From Datnioides undecimradiatus (Eukaryota > Chordata > Actinopteri > Lobotiformes > Datnioididae): a stretch of DNA of 64,000 bases. Position numbers and translations under genes: made by a program. The notes under the pieces were generated by a model. The model saw only the letters and a program-made list of their open reading frames with translations. It ran no database searches and was not told the DNA's origin. Shown here one piece after another: positions 13,866 to 26,330 of this stretch (positions are counted from its first letter, which is position 1; every line of letters starts with the position of its first letter). Location of the stretch: positions 925,501 to 989,500 of the forward strand of contig WARS01000009.1 in NCBI GenBank assembly GCA_008933995.1. The letters run 5' to 3'.

Positions 13866-15119
13866 CCACTAACAGCTTTTGGTTCTCTTTGAGGATCACT
13901 CTGATGGCACACAGTCTGCTAATTCTGCTTTAATTCAACTTCTCTAGGAGGATTTTCATCACCTAAGAAAGCTTGAGTGACCATACTGCAGTGTTGGGTT
14001 CCTGCCAGCACCATATACCTTAGTTTACTGTTTATTTGAAAGCTAATAACACCCATGGAGGCACCAGCCTAAGGGCCATACACACTATGCAGAATGACAG
14101 CCAAGAAGCGGTTTCTTACCTGCTCAAAAGAAGATCAATATATCTGATCATAGATGGTATATTGGAATATTTCACAGGATAAATGGTAGCAACGTTGATG
14201 GACCAACAGCCAGAGCCCGAGGGGCAAAAATGAATAGCCAGGGGTTTCACAAGATTTACTGCATTTTACTATGTGGGGGAAAAAAACCAATCAAAGCACG
14301 AAAATCAAAACCATTAATACGAAGAGCATTATGTTAACATGTTAACATTAGTCATGTCGAAGATTCAAAGTGTCATGTGATTAGACTTGTATACCTCCGT
14401 ATAACTCTGATGGTCTGTATGGTTTGAAACATTAACATTTACTAATTTACTCTTCTGTTTTTTAGTAAAACAGCCAGAGAGGTCAGCTTTGAAGTAAAAT
14501 TAGTTTATTAGTATGATTAGCTCTCTATAAAAATAAATCCAGTACATTATTACATTACAGGCATATGTAGTTCTTCAGATAATTTTCATAATAGTCTTGG
14601 CAATCAAAACGTTGACTGACATTGATTTTAACTCATTTCATGATGTTTTTGCATTTGCAAGCCGGATCTTGCACTCAACTGGCTGGTCCAACACGTGTGG
14701 CTGTGCTGGTGATTAAAGACAAAGCACTTCTTTTGAAAGCTTCACTGCATTCAGCTCACAAACACAGCTTATTCCCATCCGTTGTTAGAAAGGACCTAAC
14801 AGCTGTGTTACACTGCCCCAAACGTCATCTGCCGGATTTTTAAGTTGGTCCTGATGAATTGTGGAGGCAACAGGAAAGGAAAAAAAAAACAAAACATTGG
14901 CGGAAATCTTCCCGGGCCCTTCTAACCTGTTTGGACAGCCATGAAAAGACCAGATTTGAACCACAAAGAGAGAAAAAAAAACATGTTTTTTTTTTTTCTC
15001 TCCAAAATGCAAATGCAGCCTCGGAGCAGATGTGTTTTCTCTCTTATGGGGAGTGGTTGCCTGTGATTGTGATTAGCACTACTATATGTCCCCTTCCTTG
15101 TCAGGGTTAAAATGATCTG

Positions 15120-15260
15120 TCCACTGGCAAATCTTTGCTCATTTACTTGTATTGGAAGTCGTCCATCTATGGCTAATTAGATGGCCTCTCAGTGTGGCTG
15201 CTGCTGGAATTCCCATCAGAAGGAAAATCCCCACATAATAGGACAGAAAAGACGCTAAAA
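15120..15260. promoter_or_regulatory. Candidate conserved non-coding element
   Basis: Non-repetitive sequence around GGCTAATTAGATGGCC (near 15172), a classic homeodomain TAATTAG core, flanked by mixed-composition sequence. Confidence 0.22.
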
Positions 15261-16429
15261 GGAGAGATTACCGGGAGGAGGAGAGGCTGTGTGTGCGTGT
15301 GTGTTTATATTCAGGCACAGCTGAGTGTGTAGGTAAGTGTGTTCATGTGGGTTTATGTTGAGGGAATGGAGGCGGGATTTAGCAAGGCTTACAAAGCTAT
15401 GTGGCTTTTCTATGTGTGCAAGTAGTTTTTTTGTTTGTGTGTGTGTTTGTGTGTGCGTGTGCTTATGTGCACGCAGAGAGGGAGAGTGATAGAGGAGTGA
15501 GGGACAGATTGATGGGGACCATGAAGGAAACAAATCCTGGGGAGAGAGAGGAAGTCAGAGATGAGGATTCGCACTGTGTTCATAACAAGTTCACATGAAT
15601 GAGCGTCTCTTCTTTGTAATCACAGGGGGCTGTCTCAGTGCCATCAGTTGCTGTAGTGAGAAAATTGCTTATTGTTCCATGCAGTGCCATACCTGATTTT
15701 CACAGCTAAATATAATAATATGTGCATTAGTAAAATTGCTAAAGAGTAAAGTTTTTAAGGTTTTAAACTAAACCGTTCAACCCATGCATTTTAACTTATT
15801 TGATATGCAAACTAAGATAGACATTCAAATCATTTCCCAAGCTGTCAGCTGTAGTTGTATGTAACTGATAACTCACAAGGAACGTGCAATCAATCACTTC
15901 CTTTGAAGGTAAGTGGTTAAGGTGATGGGGTTAAAACAGTCCCCATGACTTCAATGACAGGAGTCTCCAGAACCCCATTTTTCACCACTTACAAAAACAT
16001 AGTATAATATTCTCATAACTGGTGGCCAGGAGTTCCAAACAAACAATATATAAATGATTCTGCAACGATAGTTTTGCTGCACCTACAAACGGCCAGCACT
16101 GTCTTCTGGGTTTTGAAATGATTGGTAAAATGAGACGTTTACACAAAACATGAGCTCTATGAGAAACATTTGCTTAGGTGTTGGAGTCGGAAACACACAC
16201 AGAGTGTTAGTATGTGGGTGTGCGTAGCAGGTGGGGATAAGGGTGGCATGTCACTTGACAGAGTTAAAAAGTGCATAATTGGACAGGATTTCTGCATAAA
16301 ACTGGCGAACATCCCCCATAAAGACATTTATTTAGCTGTTGACCTTGGGGATATGGGGATGGCTTAGAGAGGCGGAAACAACATGATAAGAGCTTTTCAT
16401 TCAGATAAGCCTCTCTCTCACTCCCAGTC

Positions 16430-16600
16430 CTCTTCCTACTCTGCATAACGTTGTAAAGTGCTACTGGGTGATTTTTCAGCGCTCCAATTGGAATAATAAC
16501 ACTGCTTGCTTTTTGGTGAAAAACACCCCTAATTACTGCAACCTTGCAGCGCGAGACAAAGGGCAAACTACTTACTTTGACTACTTTCGCGCTGAGTAGC
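16430..16600. promoter_or_regulatory. Candidate conserved non-coding element
   Basis: Contains CCAATTGGAATAATAACAC (near 16485) and CCCCTAATTACTGC (near 16528) with a short CpG-bearing segment GCAGCGCGAGAC. A 120-residue minus-strand frame covers it but matches nothing known. Confidence 0.22.
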
Positions 16601-18320
16601 TCTTGACTTACAACAGTCTTATGCATGAATCTGCATCTTTATTTGGTTGTAATGCATTGATTTGTCAGCCTATAAAAGAAGGTTATACTGTTGCGTCTTT
16701 CATTTTATAATCAGTAACATTAAGTATTTTGCAGAAAGACAAAGTACACATTTTCTCACAATCACTGAAATATTAAGTTATCAAGTTTCGAATAAGTTTA
16801 TTCCCTAAATATTAGATATTGACTGAATAATGAAAAGTTTTGGTTCCAATTCAGTGATATATCCTTGAATAGACCAGACAAAAGAGATGGCTAGACAAAA
16901 TGTGATACTGCTGCAAGGTTTTGTGTCAGACTGCAGGTTACCATAGACACACTTGGCAGCTTTATAGTCGCATCTTCCCAAACGACAGTAAATATAACAA
17001 GAAAGACTGTGGGATACAATTTGTGTCAAAAACACTGAACCCCCATCTGGATTTGATTTGTTTTTCTTGTTAGGTAATGCTAAATTAGGAGTACTATAGC
17101 ATTAACTGAAGCAATGGTGGTCCTCATGCGGCTGCCCTCCACTGCTGCATGAGCACTTAAGAAACCATGGAAAGTTCTTCTCAAGTACAGAACTATTTAT
17201 CACAGATCTGGTGGGGACTGACTTGGACACCCAGTTGTTGCAATGCTCATCTTTCCCTCCCTCTGTTTCTCCCTAAATCACTATTTCTGTCTCTCTCTTG
17301 CTCTCAATCTCTCCCAGGTGTCATCTCTCTCTCTTTCCTGCTCACAATTTCTCTTTTTAATGCTGACTGTGGTACACTGATAGTAGATGACTGCTACAGT
17401 GTGTTATCCTCTATCTGAGTTTTCATTCTTGTTTACACATTTAGATGCTTTCATTAGATTTGTGCCCCCTGACAAATCACTAAATACAAAGATTTGCTAT
17501 TTTAAGACAGCTTTATATATGTTTTTCATTGTGCACCTTGGCTGAAACAGGACTGACTTTCACACAGTCTCTGTCTCCGAGTGACTATTAAATGTTAAAA
17601 TTACATTTTGCTCATCAGCTCAAATGAGTCAAACTAAGTGCTCAAGAGTTCAGACTAACTGCTCCAAACATGCCACCCACTGACTTGCTTTCACTTCCTC
17701 CCCATCTCTCTCTCCGCTCTCCATCTATCTTTCCTCCACTCGCTGTCTCTCTGGATAATAATAACCTACCACACCGGGCTCATTACAGCATCAAAGAGGG
17801 TCTCCATGAAAACACTGATCACTGTGTTGGGAGCAGTGCACTCAGCTTTGATTCCCTCTCACAGACGCATGAAAAGAAACAGCTGAGAAAAACAAGAAAG
17901 AAAACCCAGTTCAGAGACTATTCTTTAACAGAAAATTTATGCTGTGTTTGAATGTGATAAACATTCAACAAAGAAACCCAATGTTTGGCTAATCTGAATC
18001 AGCAGCTGTCTGATGGTTATTTATGATCTTTTACTTTTGTCCCTCCGAAACATGGTGCTTTATTCTGTGCTAATATCACTGTCTCCGGTCTTCCAAGAGG
18101 TCAGTTTTATTCTAATAATGCAGCATCTTTCAAGTGTCTGAAAGGTGCTTATGGAAAATGCATTTTTTTTTCTTGCAAGCCTGAGTAAGTGACAGAATAC
18201 AGGTGTTCATATCCAAACCAATTTGTGTCATATACATAGTGGCATCTGTTAGTCTCCACAGCTTTCACCGTAAAATCACAGATTCGGAGGCCATTATTTC
18301 CAACAGACACAATCTAGAAT

Positions 18321-18450
18321 GGAATTTTTGAAATCTGTATAGAATGTCCAGGAACTGAATTATGTCATCTGGAACAGGATGATGCCATTCAGAATAATCT
18401 ATAGGAATTGATTTATGTAATCTGGAACTGAATGCTGTGATTTGGAATAA
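18321..18450 (+). repeat. Degenerate 20-bp minisatellite, left arm
   Basis: Units starting GGAA recur every 20 bp at 18351, 18371, 18404 and 18424 (model GGAACTGAATTATGTCATCT), with weaker copies at 18321 and 18444. Confidence 0.7.
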
Positions 18451-18629
18451 AGTTTTTCAGGGTCCCCACTGCCCAGTGCACCAAGTTCGGTGGCCAGTTT
18501 ATCTTCTCAGTGGCCAGCCTCTGCTCCTCTGTCAGTATGTTGTCATTGCCAATCAGTTTCTTTGCCAAATAACATCATTCAGTGCAACGTGACATGAGTC
18601 AATTGCAAATGATAATTTAATTCCTAAAC

Positions 18630-18860
18630 CTTTTATGTGAAGTTTGAACATTTCATTTCCAAACACAATATTCCAAATGTCATCATTCTATTCCAGCAAA
18701 TACTGGTGCAGGAGCGGATTATGTGTGTGTTAGGTGCAGGAGTGTATACATGTATACAAATCTATGCACAGATTGTTTTAGCATTCCATTCCAGAACATA
18801 CTACTCAAAATTACACATATCCTGTGCAGATTTAAAAAGGATTCCACTCTACAACACCGA
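18630..18860 (-). repeat. Same 20-bp minisatellite in inverse orientation, right arm
   Basis: On the minus strand GGAATAGAATGATGACATTT and GGAAATGAAATGTTCAAACT repeat the left-arm unit. About 180 bp of unrelated sequence separates the arms. Confidence 0.55.
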
Positions 18861-19768
18861 CAGAGCCCCCTAACATTAGCCAAGCATGAAACTAAATTAA
18901 TAAACTATATTTGTCACGTTCATGATTATGGAGAAATACTGTTTATCAGTTGTGGAATGGCATTGCTCTGTTAAGCATATTTTGGATAACACTGGTGGGC
19001 AACTGTAACTGTACATGTATGTATTTTTTCTTTTCCTTCAATATACATTTTTGAGGAAGAAGAATTCTTACGCATTCATGTTGGGTTTGATAAATTATAT
19101 GCAATTCATTGAACGCTACTGAACAGTAGCATTTGTTTTAAACATTTGAACATGCACTTGTCATGCCTGTGACATGAGCTTTTAGAATGACTAAACTAAC
19201 CTTTTCCTTTAAATCAGCAAGCTTTGAATAAATTCTATTGCCAGTTACAGTAAAGAACTTTAACTTGCTGTCTGTTGTGACAAGACGCACAGAGACTGAA
19301 AGAGGACAGACACACAATCAAGATGATGGGCTCTTAAGTTTTAGCTCGCCTCTCTTTTTGCCCTTCTCTCCCTCTCTTTCACTTAGTCATATGGAGGACC
19401 TTGATGCTAAAGAGCAGCTATATTGAAATTCAGGGCAGACAAGTGGAAATCAGTCTGAGTCTGAGGGTTGCAATTATCAGACTGAAATAGCTCTGAGGGA
19501 AAATGCGCCAGTGAAGCTGAAGATGCACACACACGCGGATGCTAAACACAAACAAAACTGACAACTGCATTTGAACAACACACATTCCTATATATTTAAA
19601 GACACTCACTCACACACACACACACACACACGGAAGAAAAGACACAAGCAAAGTAACCGACCAACACACAGGAAAATATGTCTGCAATGGGTCTGTCTTG
19701 AGTGATAAGCAAACAGATTAAAAAACACTGGCTCACATCACTGAAAGAAATGTACACAACTTCATGTA

Positions 19769-19811
<43 letters not shown>

Positions 19812-20500
19812 TGCTAACATCTAAGAGAAGCACAAAGACAAAACACTTACACACAAACTCACACACTAAAACAATGGTAAGTTATACAGAGAGATGAGCC
19901 GACTCAAGTTCCAGAAGCTCTTCCTCCGCATATTTGGCCTCCAGTTGTATGAAGCACTGGTGTCCATCACATTTTAAACACAAGTATGGGCTTCCCAATC
20001 ATCCAAGACCAACAGAAAGGCTGACCTGTGAGCTTAGCTTATTTTACAAAAGCAGAGTGTAGCTTGTTTGTTCATAGCCCTGTGCAGTAGCTTCCTGTGG
20101 GGCCAACGATCAGTCAAATACAGCATTGATATTGTGTACTCGGAAACTACTCGGAGAGGCTTTAAGTAATGGGCAATAGAGGAAAAAAAGACTTTTTTTC
20201 TGGTTTTGCTTTTGAAAATAATAGGACTCTTTTCAGGAACTGTGAAAGTGCTCCTTTTTCATTATTGCTGAGGTCTACAAGTATTATCCTTTGGACGCCT
20301 CCACTCCTCCTGAGCTGTTGCTTCTTAAAAATAATGCCAACACCCACAGTTGACGGACAGGCTCATTTGCAACAACGGTTTCTCTGGACAACTGCATGAA
20401 AAAAATGAAGAAATAGAAGCATTAAGAAGTGTCTGATCAGGTCAGGAAGTGCAGAGCTGGCCTAGGAATGGCTGTTTTCCCATTTGTTTTTGGCCTGTGT
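18861..20500. other. Gene-free region with CA microsatellites
   Basis: (CA)n at 19611-19631 and 19772-19808. No coding exon recognised. Confidence 0.6.
19772..19808. repeat. (AC)n microsatellite
   Basis: 37 bp of uninterrupted AC. Confidence 0.96.
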
Positions 20501-20542
20501 CCTTACTGTAAGTAGCTCTGGATAAAAGCATCAGTTAAATGC
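20501..20542 (+). mobile_element. 3' tail of an L2-type fish LINE/SINE
   Basis: ACTGTAAGTAGCTCTGGATA followed by AAAGCATCAGTTAAATGCC. This closely follows the widespread teleost retroposon tail (GTAAGTCGCTTTGGATAAAAGCGTC form). Only the tail is clear; the body is eroded. Confidence 0.7.
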
Positions 20543-21039
20543 CTGCGACGTCGAATGGAAATGTCTGCAGCAAATAACTGATTGCCCAGGCAACTAGCTA
20601 TCTCCATGTCTGCGTTATTATTACACCGCACGACCGTTCTATTATGCATGAGAGTGATTATGCTTTAGCAGATTACAAGCTGACCCCATTGCCTTTGCTT
20701 TACCTGAAGTGTAATTTGGATTCGGGAGAGACGGGAGAGAATGTTTGTACCATCAATCTCTCTGATGTCTGGGGATTGAATGCAATAGAACAGAATAGAA
20801 TGGGTAGGCTCTTAATGACGTCCTGATATCATTTTAAAACGGAATGGGACAACAACATGATGAAAATGCTTATTTCCCTTGCTGACAACAAAACCAGTAC
20901 AAATGGTGTCCCCCACACACACACTTTCTCTCACGCACACACACCTCGACAATGTTTCCAGTGGAAATGGAGTCAGTACGCGTGTACACGCTGCAGTATG
21001 ATGTATTTCAAAGCTGATGTTAAGGGAATGGATTCCGAC

Positions 21040-21290
21040 TGACTGAGAGTGCCAATTGGATATGGCTGGGTGAAAATGACCTCCGCTGTAGCACTCTCTG
21101 AGCAGTCTTATATTTTTGGCCCTTGGTTGTCTCTATTCAGTGCCTCCGAAACACAGAAATAGATTTCCCCTTACCCCTCTGGTCTGAACCGCTGAAGAAA
21201 GCTTGTGACACAAGGATGTTGGCTGGAATCTCACGGATGACACAGACCAATAATCTGTGAGAGCATTTAAGCAAAGGGCTCAACTGCTTC
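21040..21290. promoter_or_regulatory. Candidate conserved non-coding element
   Basis: Non-repetitive block around GCCAATTGGATATGGCTGGG and CTTATATTTTTGGCCC, with no coding potential. Confidence 0.18.
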
Positions 21291-23559
21291 AACAAATTCC
21301 AACAAGTATTCAACCTTCAGTAATTTCAACTTTAAAGCTATTACATTTATATACATATTATACAGATTCAGGATGTCAAGATGCCCTGTTTCTGTTTCTT
21401 TTCATTTCAACACAATATTAAATGCATGTTCTTTTTCTCCTTCTAAAGGTATGGTCTAACTTTTTCTTCTTTTTTCTCATTTGCACTCCTGCCACTTAAA
21501 GAGACTCGAGGCTCCAGTTTCAATGATCTCTTCACACGATAGCCCACACTCACAGACACACAAGCACGACTGCAAGCACACACACCGTCTCTTCATCCAA
21601 GGTTAGGATCAAAAGGCCAGTTTCTACCTGTCCTTTTTCTCTCTCTCAAGTGTGTCTCTTTAATGTGGAATAGCCAGAGCAGAAAACACTCACGCAAACA
21701 CACAGACTTTCACTTTTATACACACATACTCATGCACACACAGGACAGTCAGATCAAAGGTCTGATGTCCAGCCTGCTCTCTTTGTCTGATCCAGCTTCA
21801 AACAGTCACATGTTGACAGAGCAAGGCTGGGTTAGAATGTTAATCAGATATTAAAGGAACGGCAACACTGCAAAACAGCATCTTCCACCATAAGTCAATG
21901 CAAAGATGTGCTTCTGGCTGTAGAAATGAACCTTGGAGAACTCATTTTCATACGGCCGTACACGGATGACTGTTTGTCATATCCACACCTCTTTGTTCTC
22001 ATTTAAAGATGGGGCTGTTTTGATACCTCAGAGCGCACAGACAAATGCAGCCATGGAAAACTAAACATAACACTTTTGGCCACACCTCATTCACTCTTGT
22101 TTGGACTGAGGGAGCCCAGAGGGAGCTGATGTCCTCACAGAAAGGGCAGATGGAGAGGGTGGAAAGGCTGGGGCTAACAGTGATGCATAATGCACAACAA
22201 TGCCTTCAGAGACAAAACAGGTAACGTCAATGTTTGTTCTCTAACCAGGATTTAACAGATTTTTGCTTAAGTGTGAAACTGACAATGTGGGCCGGGAATC
22301 ATGGTGTTAATAACAGTTAATCAATATTCAGGCTTAAGTGCAGACTTGGGCAGATGTGTTTGTATTTATCATCCAACATGATGAGCAACTGTATGGGTCA
22401 AGTGCCAAAGACACTGTATCCTGCTTTTCCCTTTTGTTAAACACAGGTAAATGCACCAGTTTTGCAGCCTCCACACCACAGTTAGACTCAGACGTTTTGT
22501 TAAAGAGCGGTAGTCTCCAACTGAAAGACAGCATCACTGAGCGTACCCAATACGGGTTACACAAATGTCTTTGAAATCAGTCTGTACTCTGTGTCATCAG
22601 GACTAGTTCAATTCCTAGGAACAATCTGAAGAAATATGGATCACAAAACATAATGCCAAGATGGCTGAGTTGTTGATTTGCACTGAAGCTGCATTTAAAA
22701 AAAACAAACTACATAAAATGGTACAATGAGAGAAAAATAATAACATTACAACAACTAATTTATGCAGGTGACATAAAAGAAAATCTCAAGTGCTAATAAA
22801 AACATCTCACCTCACACAAGAGAAAACAAGCAATCAACACATAGCTCTGACAAAATTGATATCAAAGGTTAGAGGCAATGTTGGCAGAACAAGACCGGAA
22901 TAGAATGAAAATCAAAAGTTGGGGAACAACAGATGTAACAGATCTGATTTCAGACAAAGTGACAACCCTGCTTTGGAAAGACTGACTTTAGTGATGTTGC
23001 CAAACCCCAAAAGATGAAGTCAGGGATTTCCGAAAGCTTTCGATAAGTGAGCCAACCATCCATGCTCAAACCTGTCCTTAAAAACATTTACACTGTATGC
23101 ATCTTAATGTAAATGGTCAACTGTCAAGGCTTGTCTTTGCAAATACTCAGAAATACTCTCATTTCTAAGTACCAGGAAATACTGAGATAAACTGCCACTG
23201 AAGCCTTACCCTGTTGGTCATCAATATCACTGTGAGTCACCTATGAAGGAATGAATATTCATACTAAATTTCACTGCACTCTGATCAGAAAAGTGTGAAG
23301 CTCCTGTCAGATGAACAGATGGATTGACAAGCGACCAGCCGACATTGCTTTCCGTGGGCCACCTGCCAGCAGGGCTGAGAGGGATCTTTTTCAGGCATAG
23401 GCTGCAAAAAGTGTTTTCTTTTTGGAAATACTAACCTGCTATGTAGACGCTGTACTGATGAGAAAGGTCACAGGTCAGAATTTAGATGTAAAACTTACCT
23501 AATAACTCTCAGAGAAACGGAGACACAATGCAAGCAAAGCCCTGTATTTCTAGGCCCTT

Positions 23560-23720
23560 TGTGTAAGTGTCTGGCTGGTTGCCAGGATGTCAGGATGGTT
23601 GTGTCCACCGCAGCCCGCTGTCCCCTGTCTCCCAGCTAATTGTCAGGGACAGCCTGGTAATTCGGCAGGTAATAGCAGAGCAGCCCTCTGCTAATGTATT
23701 CCTGCCCAGGAAATGAGACT
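23560..23720. promoter_or_regulatory. Candidate conserved non-coding element
   Basis: GC-balanced block with AGCTAATTGTCAGGGACAG and GTAATTCGGCAGGTAATAGC (about 23634-23680), then GCTAATGTATTCC. No ORF of note. Confidence 0.25.
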
Positions 23721-23756
23721 TTGGAACCACCATGACAAGATGACTGACAGCTAGAT

Positions 23757-23945
23757 TAGAGCACAGACAGAGGGAGGATGGGAGGAAAAGGAAAGAGAGA
23801 GGGGGAGAAGAAGAGAGAGAAGGCTATGCAAACAGATGTGAGAAGAAAAGAGAAGGAAGTAACATAGCAAGACAGCAAGAGTTGAGATGGTATAAGAAAA
23901 AAGACTGCAAAAGAGAGATAACAATAAGAAAAAGAGATGGAGCCA
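23757..23945 (+). repeat. Polypurine-rich tract
   Basis: Nearly all A/G on the plus strand with GAGAGAG and GAAAAG runs; overlapping minus-strand frames are Leu/Ser/Phe-rich artefacts. Confidence 0.7.
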
Positions 23946-25782
23946 AAACACCACAGTTTCAATCTAAACATGCCTGCTCCAGTGCAAGAAAACCTACCAG
24001 CAAAGAAAACAAACTGTGATTCATCAGATTCGTGTAAGATAACATTTATTTGCAGCAATAAAATCAATTTTTTGCAAGTTGGGGAAAACTGCAAGTTTTA
24101 GCTGAGGAGATGCCTGTCGGGATATTGGAGATGGAGCAGAGGAGCTCCTGGTAAATAATGGGATATAAGACATATTAAACAAGAGGTCAATGCCCATAAT
24201 TGTTGATTGGATGTGTTTACTTATAACCAAAATAAAAAATAAACTGTATGGACGAAGGCTTCCATCACAGAATAATTATTACTTTTATAAAAGCAGGTGT
24301 CATATTAATAGTAAGTTTAAAGCCTTCCATCTCATGACGACCTCAGCTCTTGATGCTTTAAACCAGCCTCACTGCCAGCACTGACTTATCCTACCTCTAA
24401 AAGCAGTTTCACTGTAGCTCATATTCTCTCCACCCTAATGAGACACTTGTTTGGAACACATCGTCAGTCTACCTTTATAAGAGGCTTTCAGCAAACATGT
24501 TTATTCCTTATTAATCTCTGTGCTGACAGCTTCTGAGAAGCTAAATGCCATTCAGAGAGTTTTACTCAGCCTTAGAAGGTGAAGGCTATTAAAGTTCTGA
24601 CATCATTTGACAACATCAAATCCTTCTGCATGGAAAAGTCAACCGAGGGGAACAAACCCTGACTCTGAAAAATCAACCTACAGCTCTGATGTCTTGAGGC
24701 GGTACAGACTATATTAGTGAACTTCTATACCCAGGAGACATAAATTACATAAGCTTAAAACCCAACCATGGTGGAAGAGCAACAATTAGATTGGTATGAA
24801 GATTACAGCAGCTTTATCCATGCCCGTACAAAGGTAGTGTTTTCTAGATTGTGGTAGAATATCTAATCTAATCTACACAATTTGAACAATAGATCAGTGG
24901 AGTGGCAGTAACAGCTTCTAGGTAAAAGCAAGACTAAAGAAAAGCAAGTTTTTGACAAAAGCTTAAAAGCCTCAATTGATGTTGCTGTCAGATTCAGTGG
25001 CAGAGAACTGCAGTTTTCTACGCTCCCTCTGCATAATCATATTGGAAGTGGTTTTCTATCTGCCCTACCTGCGTTGTGCTAGAGGAACACTGTGTTCTTG
25101 TTTTCGCTGATCCTCTAAAACCCAACATGATAGCAGTTTAAAGGCATCATTGAAAACGAAAAAGGAAACATTCGTCCTTGCTTTAAGGTAATTACACTTG
25201 ACCTGTACTAAATACACTTATTGGTTAATAATGAGGTTATTTTTCAGGAAAATCAAATGGCCTGATTGAAAGCTGATTGATTTTGATCTCAGTTGTCATG
25301 ATACGGCAGGGTGTCCCCACATAGCTACTGGGAGGTATTTTCCAAACAGCCCATGACAAAAATGGGGATTTTCTGGGGATTGCTTCAGTGAGCTTCAGAG
25401 GGCGAACACTATTACTGCTGGGACATCATTTGACGGCAGCAGATGGAACACGCATTACAGTAAGTCACACTACAAGGGTTGACTTGGGTAAGTCTGTTGT
25501 AACCGTGATTGGGACTTGATTGCTTTCTTCCCCGCAACAAAGGAAATGACAGCTAGAAGCAGCTGTACATCTTACAAAGAAATCACAAAACGGTTGCTTT
25601 CAGATGAAATCCTCCTTGAGCAAATGGTTTTTCAGGAACCTAGAAATAAACATCATCATGCTCAAACTGACCATCATCTTTTGGATAAGCTGGATTTGTT
25701 TTGCCAGTTTCATCAAGTAGACATAAGGAGGACAGTTTTCTTTATCAAGTATTTGTAACATTCTGAATTTATGCTTATGATA
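23946..25782. other. Gene-free region
   Basis: No exon or repeat family recognised. The stretch 24420-24620 is non-repetitive with TATTAATCTC- and CCTAATGAGAC-type sites and could be regulatory. Confidence 0.5.
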
Positions 25783-26330
25783 TTCACTCTCTTTACCTCT
25801 TTTCTCCATTTCTCTCTTTCCTCTTTCTTTTCTTGCTTTGTTGTTGTCTTTCCTATTTGCACCTCCTTTGCAGAATACAGACGGGTGAATCACAGATGCG
25901 ACGACAAGTTTGTTGTTTTACTGTTTCTGTTTCTTGCAGCTTCTAGTTTTCTGTCACTCCCATTCTTCCTTTTTTCCTCTTTCAGTTTTCTCTCCACTGT
26001 TGTTTCCGCCTTTGAAGCTTAGATGAAATTTGTCTGTTTGCTGTCTTCACTGCCGTTGTTTCTGCCTGTCCGACCGTTGTTTTTTATTCCTCAATCTCTT
26101 TTGTCAGTACTCATCTCTCCCTTTTCCTGCTTTTTCTCTCTTCACTCCTTTGTACCGTCAGCATTTTCTCTTTTTTCAGCAAAGATTAGAGGATGTGTTT
26201 GTTTCTCTGTTCATCATATAGTTGTCTTTCTCCTTGTCTTTTTCCTGCCCAGGTTTTTTGCCGTCTCTGTTCTCTCACTCTTTCAGTTTTTCTGTGCTAA
26301 GATGAAAAGATCACTCTTGTCTGCTGTTTG
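25783..26330 (-). repeat. Polypyrimidine-rich low-complexity tract
   Basis: About 550 bp dominated by C and T on the plus strand, with loosely repeating words (TTTCAGTTTT, TTGTCTGTTTGCTGTCTTC-like) at about 25983-26060 and 26280-26340. It creates a 176-residue Phe/Leu/Ser-rich frame that I do not accept as a gene. Confidence 0.7.

Larger units (their letters stand above)
13866..18300. other. Gene-free region
   Basis: Only short ORFs. Contains imperfect GT runs at about 15288-15304 and 15428-15462 and two enhancer-like stretches listed separately. Confidence 0.55.
20543..23756. other. Gene-free region
   Basis: Short CA-rich patches near 20914, 21541-21590 and 21690-21745; enhancer-like stretches at 21040-21290 and 23560-23720. 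No exon recognised. Confidence 0.55.
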
